From Tritrichomonas musculus (lineage: Eukaryota > Parabasalia > Tritrichomonadida > Tritrichomonadidae), in contig JAPFFF010000020.1 in assembly GCA_039105265.1 (NCBI GenBank), positions 1,319,001 to 1,383,000 of the forward strand: a stretch of 64,000 nt of DNA. Direction: 5' to 3'. The notes below the pieces were generated by a model. The model had not been told where the DNA came from. It saw only the letters and a program-made list of their open reading frames with translations, and made no database searches. A program made the translations under genes and the position numbers. Shown piece by piece: positions 1-10,066 of this stretch. Numbering within the stretch: position 1 is the stretch's first letter; each line of letters begins with the position of its first letter.

Positions 1-999
1 TCGAATATAATTGATTCACATAGCGAATTTGGCTCTGCCCCTAGCATTGTTGATGATGACCAGTATCGAAATCTTATATTTGATCCATCTTTAATGATCA
101 TTGGTACTGAGCAAATCATTGAGAAATATAATTTGAATTCTAATAATGAGCAGCTTAAAGAATGGTATGTTGAGTTATCTAAAATCAAATATCAATTGTT
201 TAATAAGACCCTTGATACCAAATGCAATATAGATCGAAATACTAAATGGATCGCAGATGCTGTCAATGTATTTGATTCATTACCGCCTTTATTAGCATTC
301 TCGAAATCTAAGCCAGTTATACCTGAATTTGATGAAATACTAGTTGAGTCGACTGATACAGCTGAGCTCAAGAAATTCATTCGCAAAGTCAATTATGAAA
401 TGCTAGGATATCACTGTAATCATAAGGTGATGAATGAGCAATGCGATCAGGTATTTAAGCACATAGCTGACATATATCACAGTAAAGAATATATTGAATA
501 TGAATCATTCATTGATAAAATCGCGAAATTTATTTACGAAGTCAGAGAATCCGATAAATATAATAAAGCTTATAAATCATTCGATAATCTGCAATTACCT
601 ATAGTCAGTCAAATTAAGCATATGATTGATAATATAATTCAGATAAATGGTTCGATCACTGCATATAATGCTAAGACTAATCCTGAGTGTAGTAAATGTA
701 AGTCAGCTGTCCGCAAATATGAATATTCTCTACGCGAGATTACTCGAATGAGAGCAGAGATTAAATCATTACATCAAGAAATTAAGTCATCGCCAGCCGA
801 TTCGAAATATGATATATATAAATTCATTTCAAAGAATTATTCCAATATTGATAGAGTCCCATTGCGAGATGTTAAAGATCGATATAAGCAAGAATTCAAT
901 ATCAGTCTGACATTTGATAAGCTTACTAATTTGATCGAGGGTACTAAGTTATTCAAGATTTCGAATACACATAATGTCAAATATATGGTTCGCTTATAA
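1..999 (+). CDS. Polinton-associated protein with Cys pair, coiled coil and possible winged helix (5' end off window)
   Basis: The reading frame is open from base 1, so the gene probably starts left of the window; the first in-window ATG is at 94 (301 residues from there). Counting from that ATG, a CSKC pair lies near residue 203, followed by a charged helical stretch of about 30 residues that could form a coiled coil. The last 60 residues (from YDIYKFISKNY) have the helix-turn-helix-wing pattern often seen at the C-termini of viral proteins. No function is recognised. It lies in the same orientation as the bZIP-like gene that follows 220 bp downstream. A DNA-binding or replication role is only a guess from the C-terminal pattern. 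Confidence 0.6.
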   Translation, partial: SNIIDSHSEFGSAPSIVDDDQYRNLIFDPSLMIIGTEQIIEKYNLNSNNEQLKEWYVELSKIKYQLFNKTLDTKCNIDRNTKWIADAVNVFDSLPPLLAFSKSKPVIPEFDEILVESTDTAELKKFIRKVNYEMLGYHCNHKVMNEQCDQVFKHIADIYHSKEYIEYESFIDKIAKFIYEVRESDKYNKAYKSFDNLQLPIVSQIKHMIDNIIQINGSITAYNAKTNPECSKCKSAVRKYEYSLREITRMRAEIKSLHQEIKSSPADSKYDIYKFISKNYSNIDRVPLRDVKDRYKQEFNISLTFDKLTNLIEGTKLFKISNTHNVKYMVRL

Positions 1000-1221
1000 G
1001 CAATTCATTGATTGTATTTTTGTTTCATAATATATCAAATTATATGTGTTTTCGATATGAAATCAATAGGTTATATATTCGGGTAGAAATTGGGGTAGAT
1101 CTAACCTCTTAACCTGAGATCTGTTTTTGGAGTAAAACTAAGCTGTTTTAATAAGTATTATGTTCCAAATAATCAAACCAGTTTATTCACATTATATTTT
1201 TATTTTTTAATTCAATCAAAA

Positions 1222-1488
1222 ATGTCTAGCAATCAAATTGATATAGAATTGTTTAATGAGACAGATGTAATCAAATCATTGAAATCCAAATGTGTTGAAT
1301 CTGAGCCAGCTGAATCCTCAGTCAAAGCAAAGTCTACACGAGGTCGTAAGAGAAAATACCAATCCGATGAAGAGCGAATATTAGCTCGCCGAGCTCAGCA
1401 AAAAGCCTATCGCGAGCGAAAAAAAATAGAATTAGCTGAATTGAGGGCTCTTAAAGCCAAATTGGATGCTGAAAATAAGACTCAATGA
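1222..1488 (+). CDS. small basic bZIP-like protein
   Basis: An 88-residue protein with ATG at 1222 after a T-rich leader. Residues about 38-75 are very basic (RGRKRKYQSDEER, then RRAQQKAYRERKK) and are followed by a short heptad-like helix (LAELRALKAKLDAEN). The order basic region then leucine-type helix, with an N/Q-x-x-A-Q-x-x-YR-x-R-like core, resembles a bZIP basic region such as the fungal Yap type, but the zipper is only about two heptads long. It could be a virus-encoded transcription factor or a small DNA-condensing protein. It sits 9 bp from the stop of the convergent penton-like gene. Confidence 0.6.
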   Translation: MSSNQIDIELFNETDVIKSLKSKCVESEPAESSVKAKSTRGRKRKYQSDEERILARRAQQKAYRERKKIELAELRALKAKLDAENKTQ

Positions 1489-1496
1489 TAAGTATA

Positions 1497-2285
1497 TTAA
1501 TTAAGTTTTATTTTTGGATTCTCTGTTGGTTTAACCTTAATGGTGATGAACATAGGACTCATTAACGGTACTGGTTGATATTGAAAATCAACGAGTTCCA
1601 ACTCAATTTGTTTAAATGAATCAATGTTAACTATATTTTTGATGGGCTTGCCGTATGTTTCGAAATTCTGAATAATCGGAATATCTTTACCAATCAAATA
1701 ATCAATGCTAGCAATGACTGATGGCGTGTATTCCACATCGCCTATATTGGATTGAATAGCTTGACCTTGTTTCGATACGAGATATAGTTTGTTAGCATAA
1801 TCGATTATAGGTTTCTCACTATAAAATGGTACATTTATTGGATATTCTTCGTTGAGCTTTATGTTATACAATCCAGTTATCAAGGCAAGTCGATGTGATA
1901 TTTTTGTAAATCGAAATCCATTGACTAATGGTGTAAATTCTAGCTTACCTGCTAGAGTCCATTGTACATTAAAACACTGATGATTGCCGTAATCTAATAA
2001 ACCAAATAAATAATTTTCTGTTATCTCGTATTTGTCATCGCATACTAGTGTATGTATTCTTATTATATTGGGATTATGCGGATCATCATATTCGAATTCA
2101 ATTTCATCATCTCTAGTTGTTATCAATATATCTCTAGTATTGATTGATGCAACATGATATTTAATATATTGACAGTTCCATGGAATTTGTATATTAGTTT
2201 GTAAGTGATTGTATTGAGGTCCTGTACTCTGTAATGATAATAGCATTTTATGTTGATTAAAATGATTACACCATTGGCTGTACAT
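1497..2285 (-). CDS. candidate penton / minor capsid protein
   Basis: A 262-residue protein rich in beta-forming residues with no membrane segment. Features such as SHRLALITGLYNIKL (near residue 131) and YLVSKQGQAIQSN (near 168) match the general look of Polinton minor capsid (penton) proteins, which are single jelly rolls of about this size. The assignment rests on remembered family pattern, size and neighbours, not on a search. The annotated start (2285) overlaps the divergent fibre gene; an internal Met at 2246 would leave only 3 bp between the two divergent ATGs and may be the real start. Product would be about 249 residues in that case. Confidence 0.5.
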   Translation of the reverse strand: MYSQWCNHFNQHKMLLSLQSTGPQYNHLQTNIQIPWNCQYIKYHVASINTRDILITTRDDEIEFEYDDPHNPNIIRIHTLVCDDKYEITENYLFGLLDYGNHQCFNVQWTLAGKLEFTPLVNGFRFTKISHRLALITGLYNIKLNEEYPINVPFYSEKPIIDYANKLYLVSKQGQAIQSNIGDVEYTPSVIASIDYLIGKDIPIIQNFETYGKPIKNIVNIDSFKQIELELVDFQYQPVPLMSPMFITIKVKPTENPKIKLN

Positions 2286-3308
2286 GCATTATCTCTTAAA
2301 GATAAAGGTTATAAAGTTAAGGTACAAGATGATGAACTTAGGATAACTAAAGATGATCAGATCGATGATGTTAAAATAAATTGTGTGTACACTAAGAAAG
2401 AGATTGATGAATTATTATCTGTTACGAAACAAGATATATCTCATTTTGAACTCAAAGAATCCGATCAACTCTATCTATATAAGCCAACATCCATTTATCA
2501 GACATCAGACTACTATGCAATGAGTTGGGTTATAGATCCTGAGTACGACATTCCATCTCAAACTAATTTCATATTTAAAGATTATCTATTTAATCATACA
2601 TGGTTGTTGACTTGGGATGGAGATAAATGGGCTGGTAACAATGTAATTAATGTATCATTCAATAAGCAATCTACTTATAGGAATAACAATGGTAAACCAG
2701 GATTTATAGTTCAACATACAGATCGCATAGCTAAATGGATTTCTTGTTTGGATGATACATCAATGAACTTTGCAACCGCGTTAACTAAATTTGTAACTAA
2801 TTGGCGAGTAGTGTATAAAGATGGATCCATAGTTGAGTTAACTGATAGCATTGTCGAGTTGAGTGATGCTCCTAGTTATGAAATCAATGGAGTTAAATGT
2901 GATATACAACAATTCGAAGTTAAAGTCCCTAATACTATATCTGGAACTAATATGTTATATGTATTAGCCGACATTGATATAAATGGATATATAACACCAT
3001 TAAAGTGGGATTGTCATCCAACACATCCATTAACATCGCATTATATACAAACATGGAATGATAGTCCTTTAATTGAAACATTTAATTATATTCGACAGGT
3101 CAGATATGATTCGGATGAAGCTGTTCCCAAGAATATCTACATTTATATACAAAAACAATATTTCGATCAACTACCTGATAAAGCATCAGAATCATATAAT
3201 CCATTTGAAACAATCATTGCTCAGCAATTCTATGAGGTTAGACCTGATCCACGCGATTGTACTACATTATCGACTGATCACAACATTTATTCATCTAAGA
3301 TCATTTAG
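2250..3308 (+). CDS. fibre-like virion protein module 1
   Basis: A 352-residue open frame, the first of three related frames on the plus strand. It begins with a hydrophobic segment and then carries a module (YLYKPTSIY near residue 75 through FIFKDYLF near 110) that recurs near the end of the following 988-residue frame. It ends with QQFYEVRPDPRDCTTL, a signature that recurs as QQFYEVSPNPNAATTL in the 986-residue frame. The shared modules show that these genes arose by duplication. A structural role in the virion, perhaps as an attachment fibre, is inferred from the tail-fibre-like repeats of the third frame. Confidence 0.65.
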   Translation: MLIKMITPLAVHALSLKDKGYKVKVQDDELRITKDDQIDDVKINCVYTKKEIDELLSVTKQDISHFELKESDQLYLYKPTSIYQTSDYYAMSWVIDPEYDIPSQTNFIFKDYLFNHTWLLTWDGDKWAGNNVINVSFNKQSTYRNNNGKPGFIVQHTDRIAKWISCLDDTSMNFATALTKFVTNWRVVYKDGSIVELTDSIVELSDAPSYEINGVKCDIQQFEVKVPNTISGTNMLYVLADIDINGYITPLKWDCHPTHPLTSHYIQTWNDSPLIETFNYIRQVRYDSDEAVPKNIYIYIQKQYFDQLPDKASESYNPFETIIAQQFYEVRPDPRDCTTLSTDHNIYSSKII

Positions 3309-3320
3309 GCTGATAACATC

Positions 3321-6287
3321 ATGACTATGCGTAGAGATCTTAATGTTATGGGTGGAAATGTTGACGTATTATTTTATGATTACTCATTACTGAAACAACT
3401 AATGGATAGTTTTCAAGAACAGATGAGATTACAAGCTGCTTATAATGAATACACAGATAGCTTACGCAAAGGTTTGTCAGTGGCTGAGACTGTACTCAAC
3501 ATACTCACTGGTACAGTTAAACTAGCATCAACATTCTCAAATCTAACGGCAACACCTGAAACTGTAACACTTGACACATACACCACTGAACCATATCGAT
3601 TCCCCTGGCAATCTGGCGGAGAACCTATTGAAGGTCAGTTCTTAGTAGATGCTAGCATGTCATCCAACAGATTTATTGCACGACGATTCATACCAAGTAC
3701 TACAACTGTAGCTCTAACATCATCAGAGTTAACATCTGATCAATTAATAATGAATGCAGTTGATGCAGTAACACAGATAGGTGATGCTACGACTACATTA
3801 ATTGCAGGTGGACTTACATTCAATCGCATACCATCATTCGATCAAGTAGGTAATAGAATAACTCAATCAATGCAGAGGTTTACTGATTCAGTTCATGAAT
3901 TATGTCGTCGATGGCGTGAACATCAATCTAACACCATTGTTGATCACATTGTTACAAACACTGATTCATTAGAACTTGGCGATGACAATGAGATAGAGTT
4001 AGAGGATATCGATGAACCGACAACAGTATTTCGCTATGAAACAGTTACCAATACAGCTGTGTCATCTGAACCACTATTCGGCAATCATACAGTTGAATCA
4101 TTATCGAACTTATCTGTAAACGAATTGCTAGATCTTGATACTGTAAGTGATCCATTTGAAGGTCCTCAACCAGGTGATATAGTTGTCCGACGATTAGGTG
4201 ATAATGAGATTGGTTTTGTAATAATCAGTCGTGTTGATTCAAATGGTGTTCAACAAGTAATCTATACGAGGCGATGCGATAGCCAACATAGTGTATTAAC
4301 ACCTGAACAATTAAGGTTATTTACTATGAGACCTATTAGTACATCATCTCAATTAATGATAGATAACAATTCTGCACTTCAGATTGAGCGTATGGAACCA
4401 TCAGAGAGATTACAATTCGAAGCATCTCATCCTGAATATAAATTCATCAGACATGTAGATAGAGACTTGGGTGTAAACTGGACTGAGGTTAGAGATTCCA
4501 ATGACTCATATGTAGCTGCAATAGATGTACACATTGCTGTACGTACTAATATCAGTAATAATGAAATATCAATCCAAAGTCCTCAATCAAATGTAAAAAT
4601 AGATGCTAATGGTATTAATATCACAACAGGTCCTATTAATGATGCAGGTGAAAACAACGTACATGAACTAGTAGCTAATGAATATAATGTAGTTGTAGCT
4701 AACCATGAACTTGAGCCTATTACAGATAACAATTGGACTGTACCAAATATGACTCCGGCAGTAAGTCTAGCTGATATCGAACAGATGGATTGGTGGCAAC
4801 GACATAAACTTATTAATGATATCTCTAGTAGTGGTAATGTATTAAGTTTTCGATCACCAGATGAAGCCAATGACAACGAGGAATATACCGAGGTATTATA
4901 TAATAATAAGGTTGTTGGAGTTATTGATCATAGGCATCTAAATCAAGTTACTATAGCAGATAACAACATTACGATAACTAATCCGCATACCAGTTTGGTG
5001 TTAAGTGATCATGATATTCAGTGGATGAGAAATGACGAACAACAACAATCAGTATTGAGTGGTCTGGTATCAAATATTAGTAGTAGAATAGAACAGTTAA
5101 ACAATACAGTAGAATGGTTACTAGATCATCCGAATTCAACCAATCGAGTTATTGTAGGTCGTGGATCATCTATATTAGTTCCCATTGTTGATGTTCTCTT
5201 ATATATTCCTCGAATGATTAACTCTGCAGCTGAGGAAACACTTGCTTTATTAAGTGATTCAGAAAATGAGAATGGACTTAATGCAATCATTGATTGGTGT
5301 ACTAGTAATGGATCTGATATATCACTGCCTGATGAAACAAATGAAGCTGTATCATTAAATTCATGTGTTAACATATGTAAAACATTTCGAGATACTGTTA
5401 AAGGTCCACTAGCATTGTTATCATATAAGATCAAAGAACTAGCAGAACAGGTACGTAATAATAATCAATCAGATGATGCTACTAATGAATTCGATACAGT
5501 TGACGGTTACCCATCATATTATGTTAAACACCAAGACATAACTGTATATGAGCCAACTTCAACTGATTCAGTCCAAGATCCCGTAGTGATTATGAAGATA
5601 ACACTGCCATCGGTGCTCAAAAATAAGTTGCTAGCATGTACAACAAAAACCGAACTATTCAAGATACATATGCGTAATCTATTAATCATGGATTGGTTGG
5701 GTAATATATTAAACGATTTTACGATATCGGTTGTTAATGGTAAGTTCATATGTCCAGAGTTGACTCATAATAAGGCTAGAGACTGCTACACATACTCAAC
5801 TCGTGAACGCGATGATCCAGAGATTATGTTTGATAAAGATCTCGATATTGAACCATACTCATGGTATCTCAGAGGTGATATGACTATTCATAACTTACTC
5901 AACGACGATTCATTGGTGGCTCGTAAGCCAGTTATTAAGTGTGATGTTATAGATGCAGAGAATGCACTCCGATTGCAGAAATCAGATGTATACTATTTCT
6001 ATCGACCAACAATGATTACTTATGATGAACATGTTAAGTACGCAGATACATTTGGCACTGAAACATTGGAATATGAATGCGAGTGCTATAAGATGATATA
6101 TAAGATACCAGATACATATCAAATACCTAACAATTTGACATTCAAGTTTAAGGAATACTGTTTTGGTAATATTATGGCAATAACTGGATTGGTGATGATA
6201 TTCAAGGTAGATTTCAGAGTAAGATTATCAGTAAATGTAAGACCCGTGATATACCAGACAATTATGGTTCAACTGGATGTATGGTAG
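3321..6287 (+). CDS. fibre-like virion protein module 2 (988 aa)
   Basis: A 988-residue frame starting with TMRRDLNVMGGNVDV, which parallels TMRSDLNLVTNNVDV in the neighbouring frame. The middle is long, acidic and rich in N, T, S and V, as in extended fibrous beta proteins. A segment near residues 650-710 (IIDWC, then VNICKTFRDTVKGPLALL) is paralogous to IIEWC / MDMCKRFRHTMKPMIKTL in the third frame. The C-terminus repeats the YxPT...FKFKxYxF module of the first frame. No catalytic motif is visible. Most likely part of the same virion-surface protein set; function inferred only. Confidence 0.65.
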   Translation: MTMRRDLNVMGGNVDVLFYDYSLLKQLMDSFQEQMRLQAAYNEYTDSLRKGLSVAETVLNILTGTVKLASTFSNLTATPETVTLDTYTTEPYRFPWQSGGEPIEGQFLVDASMSSNRFIARRFIPSTTTVALTSSELTSDQLIMNAVDAVTQIGDATTTLIAGGLTFNRIPSFDQVGNRITQSMQRFTDSVHELCRRWREHQSNTIVDHIVTNTDSLELGDDNEIELEDIDEPTTVFRYETVTNTAVSSEPLFGNHTVESLSNLSVNELLDLDTVSDPFEGPQPGDIVVRRLGDNEIGFVIISRVDSNGVQQVIYTRRCDSQHSVLTPEQLRLFTMRPISTSSQLMIDNNSALQIERMEPSERLQFEASHPEYKFIRHVDRDLGVNWTEVRDSNDSYVAAIDVHIAVRTNISNNEISIQSPQSNVKIDANGINITTGPINDAGENNVHELVANEYNVVVANHELEPITDNNWTVPNMTPAVSLADIEQMDWWQRHKLINDISSSGNVLSFRSPDEANDNEEYTEVLYNNKVVGVIDHRHLNQVTIADNNITITNPHTSLVLSDHDIQWMRNDEQQQSVLSGLVSNISSRIEQLNNTVEWLLDHPNSTNRVIVGRGSSILVPIVDVLLYIPRMINSAAEETLALLSDSENENGLNAIIDWCTSNGSDISLPDETNEAVSLNSCVNICKTFRDTVKGPLALLSYKIKELAEQVRNNNQSDDATNEFDTVDGYPSYYVKHQDITVYEPTSTDSVQDPVVIMKITLPSVLKNKLLACTTKTELFKIHMRNLLIMDWLGNILNDFTISVVNGKFICPELTHNKARDCYTYSTRERDDPEIMFDKDLDIEPYSWYLRGDMTIHNLLNDDSLVARKPVIKCDVIDAENALRLQKSDVYYFYRPTMITYDEHVKYADTFGTETLEYECECYKMIYKIPDTYQIPNNLTFKFKEYCFGNIMAITGLVMIFKVDFRVRLSVNVRPVIYQTIMVQLDVW

Positions 6288-9241
6288 CTGTTAAACGAGA
6301 TACACTGAATAGTAGAGTAGTCCCAGAGAATAAGGCACATGGTTTGGCATATTCATTAATGAATGAATGTTCAATAAACGGTAAGTATGAAACATTGATC
6401 CAATTTCGAGATGGCAGAGTGGTTAAAGGTTCTGAGTATGACCTATATGTAAGCTATTCATTTATACTCAATGGTGCTACACTGGATGGATACGATTTGG
6501 TGGCAATGAGTTGTACATATGACAACTATTCAACATCTACATTAAAGGTCAGCGATATAGAACTGTTGTACCTCGATCTGACTCTACCAGGCCAAGAATT
6601 AGTTAATCGATTATCATTTACTGTTAAGGATGTACATCGTAACGGTGACACTTATAATAGAGGTTATGTAGACCTGATTGGTGCCTTGGACACAGTTGAT
6701 AGAGTTGGATATATCTGGAGTAAGCGATCAAAGAATGATTCCGGTCGTGATATCACTTTATATCTACGTCATGACTATACAGATCCAATTGATGAAGTCA
6801 ACTGGGATCCATCGACGAATGCATTCGAATACATCATCAAACAACAGTTCTATGAAGTCAGTCCAAATCCAAATGCTGCAACAACATTGTATACTGATTT
6901 CAACATTACATCATCAAAGATTATCACAGCTGACAACATCACAACAATGCGATCTGATTTGAACTTAGTAACTAACAATGTGGATGTAGTAACATATGAT
7001 GTCAAGGAGGTTAAATCCAAGGTCGACGCATTAGGTTCCGAGATGACAGAACAACAGGCTAAGACTAAGTATTTAGAGAAAGAGGTCGATAAGATAGATA
7101 TGAAGGCTAATGTTGGTATCGCATTAGGTGTAGCTGGATGTGTACTAGGTGCTACTGGTATTGGAGTCGCTGGTAAGGCATTATCATTTGCAACTAAGGG
7201 TGTTGAAGCTGCTGTTAAAGCTGGTGGCAGAGAATTAGTGAATACTGTTACTAAGGTTACTGATGTTGGTGCTGATGTTGTTGAAGACATGGCTGGTAAG
7301 TTAGTTGACGAATTGCCTGATATAGGTGCTGACATATTCTTCGGTGATATGGTGTCCGTACCAGTTAGTCGAATGATGAAATCGCGAAATACGTTATCTG
7401 TCAAAGATAAACTGAATAAGATAATCGAATGGTGTGATCAAGAGTACATACCTGTTGAAGATATGACATTCACTGATGAACTAGATGATCCATCTAAAGT
7501 TGCTATGACGTTGACATCAACGATGGATATGTGTAAACGATTCCGACATACAATGAAACCGATGATCAAGACACTAGCACAGACAATGCAATTATCTAGA
7601 GATGATGTAATTGATATTGTTGGTAAGACTGATGGAGACAAAAATATCCAACTCATTGCTGAAGATATTATCACTGATGGATCGATCAGAGTTAAACTCA
7701 TGGTAAGAACAATAAGTGAGTTCAATGATGTTGATTATGATGAACAGTATGTTTCGTTAACGATCACTAATGGAGTCATATCTGAATATAATGGTACTGA
7801 TACATTTCCATCAGCTACAATGGATGAGTCTTCAACGCAGATCACTATATTGAATCCACAACATGTTCAAGTCACTGGTATCACGATTAAAGAGAACACA
7901 TTGATCAGACACTTGGAGTTCACTACTGATGATATAGCGTATACATGTGATATAGATGCGTTACAGAATAAGATAGATTCATTACATGATCAACTTGAAC
8001 AGAATGACTTATCATTGGCTACTACACTGAATGAGTTTCCGACAGTAGATGAAGTGAACACAGCGTTGGATACAGTTAAGAATGAATCTGATATCAAATA
8101 CGCGTTGAAGAGTGAGATACCAACCAATCATGTTACAACATCACAGTTAACATCAACATTGAATGAGTATATGTTGAAGACAGATATGCCAGATGATTAT
8201 GCTACTATGGATGATCTCGATAGATATGCGTTGAAGAGTGAGATACCAACAACGATTGATCTTAGTGATTATTCAACAACGACTGAATGTGATACTAAGT
8301 ACATTCATCAAGATAGTATCATTCCGAGTACAGACACAACTACTACTGCATTCAATGATGATGATATTCTATCAGCGTTGAACACCGTTAATCGCATCAA
8401 TAACGCACAGTTCTGGTATCGATCGGGTAACGTGATAAGACCGATGTCTGGTGATTTCGTTCGATGTATGTTCTATGCAGAGCAACTCAGGTTCACTAAC
8501 GATTCAAGTAGATACGTCAACGATCTAGCGTTGAGTACCGAAACTGTAAACAACGATACTTCACTAGCAACATCAGCGTTCGTACATAAATGTGTTGATG
8601 ACGCGGTTGCTAACATTGATTTAACTGATTACGCTTTGAAATCAGATATACCAACCAATCATGTAACTACATCAACGTTGTCATCAACTTTGAACAATTA
8701 TGCGTTGAAATCAGATATACCAGCGGCGGTTGACTTGAGTGGTTATGCATTGAAGAGTGAGTTACCAAACATTGATGTTAACAATGTCAGAGCATATGAC
8801 GATCTATCATACTGTTCTACTGATAAGACATCGTTGACGATAGGTGTTACTGGAACTTTAAAATTGCCATCGATTCTCCCATTCACGGAATGTGCACATA
8901 TTGTAGTCGATGCCGTATTTGATGATGGTACTGAACATCTCGACTTCATATTCAAAACCAATTCCAGTACCAGTGATACGCATACAATGATTTACAACGT
9001 GAATGGAACTGAAGCCGTACTTAGATCTCAAGACTACACGATAAACTGGAATAACAGTACTGGTGAGTTCACTATCAAAGGTTTCGTGAAACATAAAGGT
9101 AAGAACCCATCAGAATATAGAAATTTACGCGCTGATACCGGTGATCATCATGATTCGTTGGCGTTGAATAGCCAAATCGAACAACTATGGAGTTACATCA
9201 CAGCGTTAGAAACACGATTAGCTGCCCTCGAGTCGAAATAA
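6281..9241 (+). CDS. fibre-like virion protein module 3 with tail-fibre-type repeats (986 aa)
   Basis: A 986-residue frame. It has the FYEVSPNPNAATTL signature near residue 190, then a charged helical stretch, then a glycine/alanine-rich hydrophobic segment (GIALGVAGCVLGATGIG, near 280-300) that could be a membrane-active or fusion-like helix. Residues about 600-830 contain repeated YALKSEIP-type units, a motif familiar from phage tail and tail-fibre proteins. The very C-terminus is a heptad helix (IEQLWSYITALETRLAALE) suited to trimerisation. Together these suggest an elongated, probably trimeric, host-attachment fibre. The family call is by resemblance; no search was made. Confidence 0.7.
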   Translation: MVAVKRDTLNSRVVPENKAHGLAYSLMNECSINGKYETLIQFRDGRVVKGSEYDLYVSYSFILNGATLDGYDLVAMSCTYDNYSTSTLKVSDIELLYLDLTLPGQELVNRLSFTVKDVHRNGDTYNRGYVDLIGALDTVDRVGYIWSKRSKNDSGRDITLYLRHDYTDPIDEVNWDPSTNAFEYIIKQQFYEVSPNPNAATTLYTDFNITSSKIITADNITTMRSDLNLVTNNVDVVTYDVKEVKSKVDALGSEMTEQQAKTKYLEKEVDKIDMKANVGIALGVAGCVLGATGIGVAGKALSFATKGVEAAVKAGGRELVNTVTKVTDVGADVVEDMAGKLVDELPDIGADIFFGDMVSVPVSRMMKSRNTLSVKDKLNKIIEWCDQEYIPVEDMTFTDELDDPSKVAMTLTSTMDMCKRFRHTMKPMIKTLAQTMQLSRDDVIDIVGKTDGDKNIQLIAEDIITDGSIRVKLMVRTISEFNDVDYDEQYVSLTITNGVISEYNGTDTFPSATMDESSTQITILNPQHVQVTGITIKENTLIRHLEFTTDDIAYTCDIDALQNKIDSLHDQLEQNDLSLATTLNEFPTVDEVNTALDTVKNESDIKYALKSEIPTNHVTTSQLTSTLNEYMLKTDMPDDYATMDDLDRYALKSEIPTTIDLSDYSTTTECDTKYIHQDSIIPSTDTTTTAFNDDDILSALNTVNRINNAQFWYRSGNVIRPMSGDFVRCMFYAEQLRFTNDSSRYVNDLALSTETVNNDTSLATSAFVHKCVDDAVANIDLTDYALKSDIPTNHVTTSTLSSTLNNYALKSDIPAAVDLSGYALKSELPNIDVNNVRAYDDLSYCSTDKTSLTIGVTGTLKLPSILPFTECAHIVVDAVFDDGTEHLDFIFKTNSSTSDTHTMIYNVNGTEAVLRSQDYTINWNNSTGEFTIKGFVKHKGKNPSEYRNLRADTGDHHDSLALNSQIEQLWSYITALETRLAALESK

Positions 9242-9300
9242 ACCAAAAATAGATGAATCGTTATTTTTGAACCGCTCATCCGCCACCGATTCGCTATAGC

Positions 9301-9822
9301 TCATACGACAACATACTTAAGACATAAGTGATACACATTGACGAGATCATTGAATTCTTTGTTATAGACTTGTTTGAAGTCAGTGACTATCTCACCTGAC
9401 TCTGTTACAATCTTAATAGCATCAATTTTTTGTATCGGAGATACCTTGGCTACACAACATCCGGGGTTATCATCTGTATAGATCTCAACATTACCACCAG
9501 TAACTGCCTTAATGATTAATGCTAAGTCCTGCTGTGGGACAATAATAGTACGCTTACTGATGAGATTACTAATAAGAGCTTTATCTTGGTCTAATAATAT
9601 TTTTGCATAGGTCTCCAGAATGAGTGATCTAACATCGTGATCGACGACTGGTTCATCCTGGTGAACTGTTAATTCACGAGTTATAACTATATCCTCCTTA
9701 CCATCATCACGCTTATTGATGAAAATATTGTTGTTAATATTGTTATTAGATTGTGATGCCGATGTAGGTTCGAGTGAAATGTTTGCATTGACGCCTGTGT
9801 TGAGATTTCGTTTCTTAATCAT
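9301..9822 (-). CDS. Polinton hypothetical protein (173 aa)
   Basis: A 173-residue protein that I do not recognise. The N-terminal 55 residues are low complexity (Asn-rich, basic), followed by a compact alpha/beta-looking part with a GCCVAKV segment near residue 122 and a hydrophobic C-terminal helix (VNVYHLCLKYVVV). It is convergent with the fibre gene (59 bp apart) and is the last of a minus-strand run of genes that includes polymerase B. Confidence 0.5.
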   Translation of the reverse strand: MIKKRNLNTGVNANISLEPTSASQSNNNINNNIFINKRDDGKEDIVITRELTVHQDEPVVDHDVRSLILETYAKILLDQDKALISNLISKRTIIVPQQDLALIIKAVTGGNVEIYTDDNPGCCVAKVSPIQKIDAIKIVTESGEIVTDFKQVYNKEFNDLVNVYHLCLKYVVV

Positions 9823-9855
9823 TTCATTGTTGGAAAAATAAGTGTAAATGGATGT

Positions 9856-10044
9856 TTAATACGAGTTCACATCATCTTTATATAATATCAATTGTTTAGC
9901 GTTGACTCGTTTAGATGAACCATCGCTAGCTGATAGATTCTCCTTACGGTGCGAGGGTGGATGTAGACACTTAGGTTGTGTTATAGGTGGATTCTTGGTC
10001 GTACATTGTTTATAGGACAATACTTGAACACTCTTGCCGGACAT
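9856..10044 (-). CDS. Polinton small basic protein (62 aa)
   Basis: A 62-residue protein starting MSGKSVQVLSYKQC. It has Cys/His residues (KCLHPPSHRK) and many Lys and Ser. No family recognised. The main support is its start: the ATG is preceded by the same TTTTTACATAA string that stands before the polymerase gene at 14184, which suggests that it is expressed from a like promoter. Confidence 0.5.
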   Translation of the reverse strand: MSGKSVQVLSYKQCTTKNPPITQPKCLHPPSHRKENLSASDGSSKRVNAKQLILYKDDVNSY

Positions 10045-10060
10045 TTATGTAAAAATAAAT
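10042..10060 (-). promoter_or_regulatory. start-proximal promoter-like motif of 62-aa gene
   Basis: Second copy of TTTTTACATAA next to an ATG (minus strand), matching the one in front of the polymerase gene. Confidence 0.4.
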
Positions 10061-10066
10061 AGATAC

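Noticed and set aside
4583-4876. Minus-strand frames within the fibre genes (also 5126-5749, 6850-7725, 8743-9094)
   Set aside because: Shadows of the plus-strand coding frames with biased composition.
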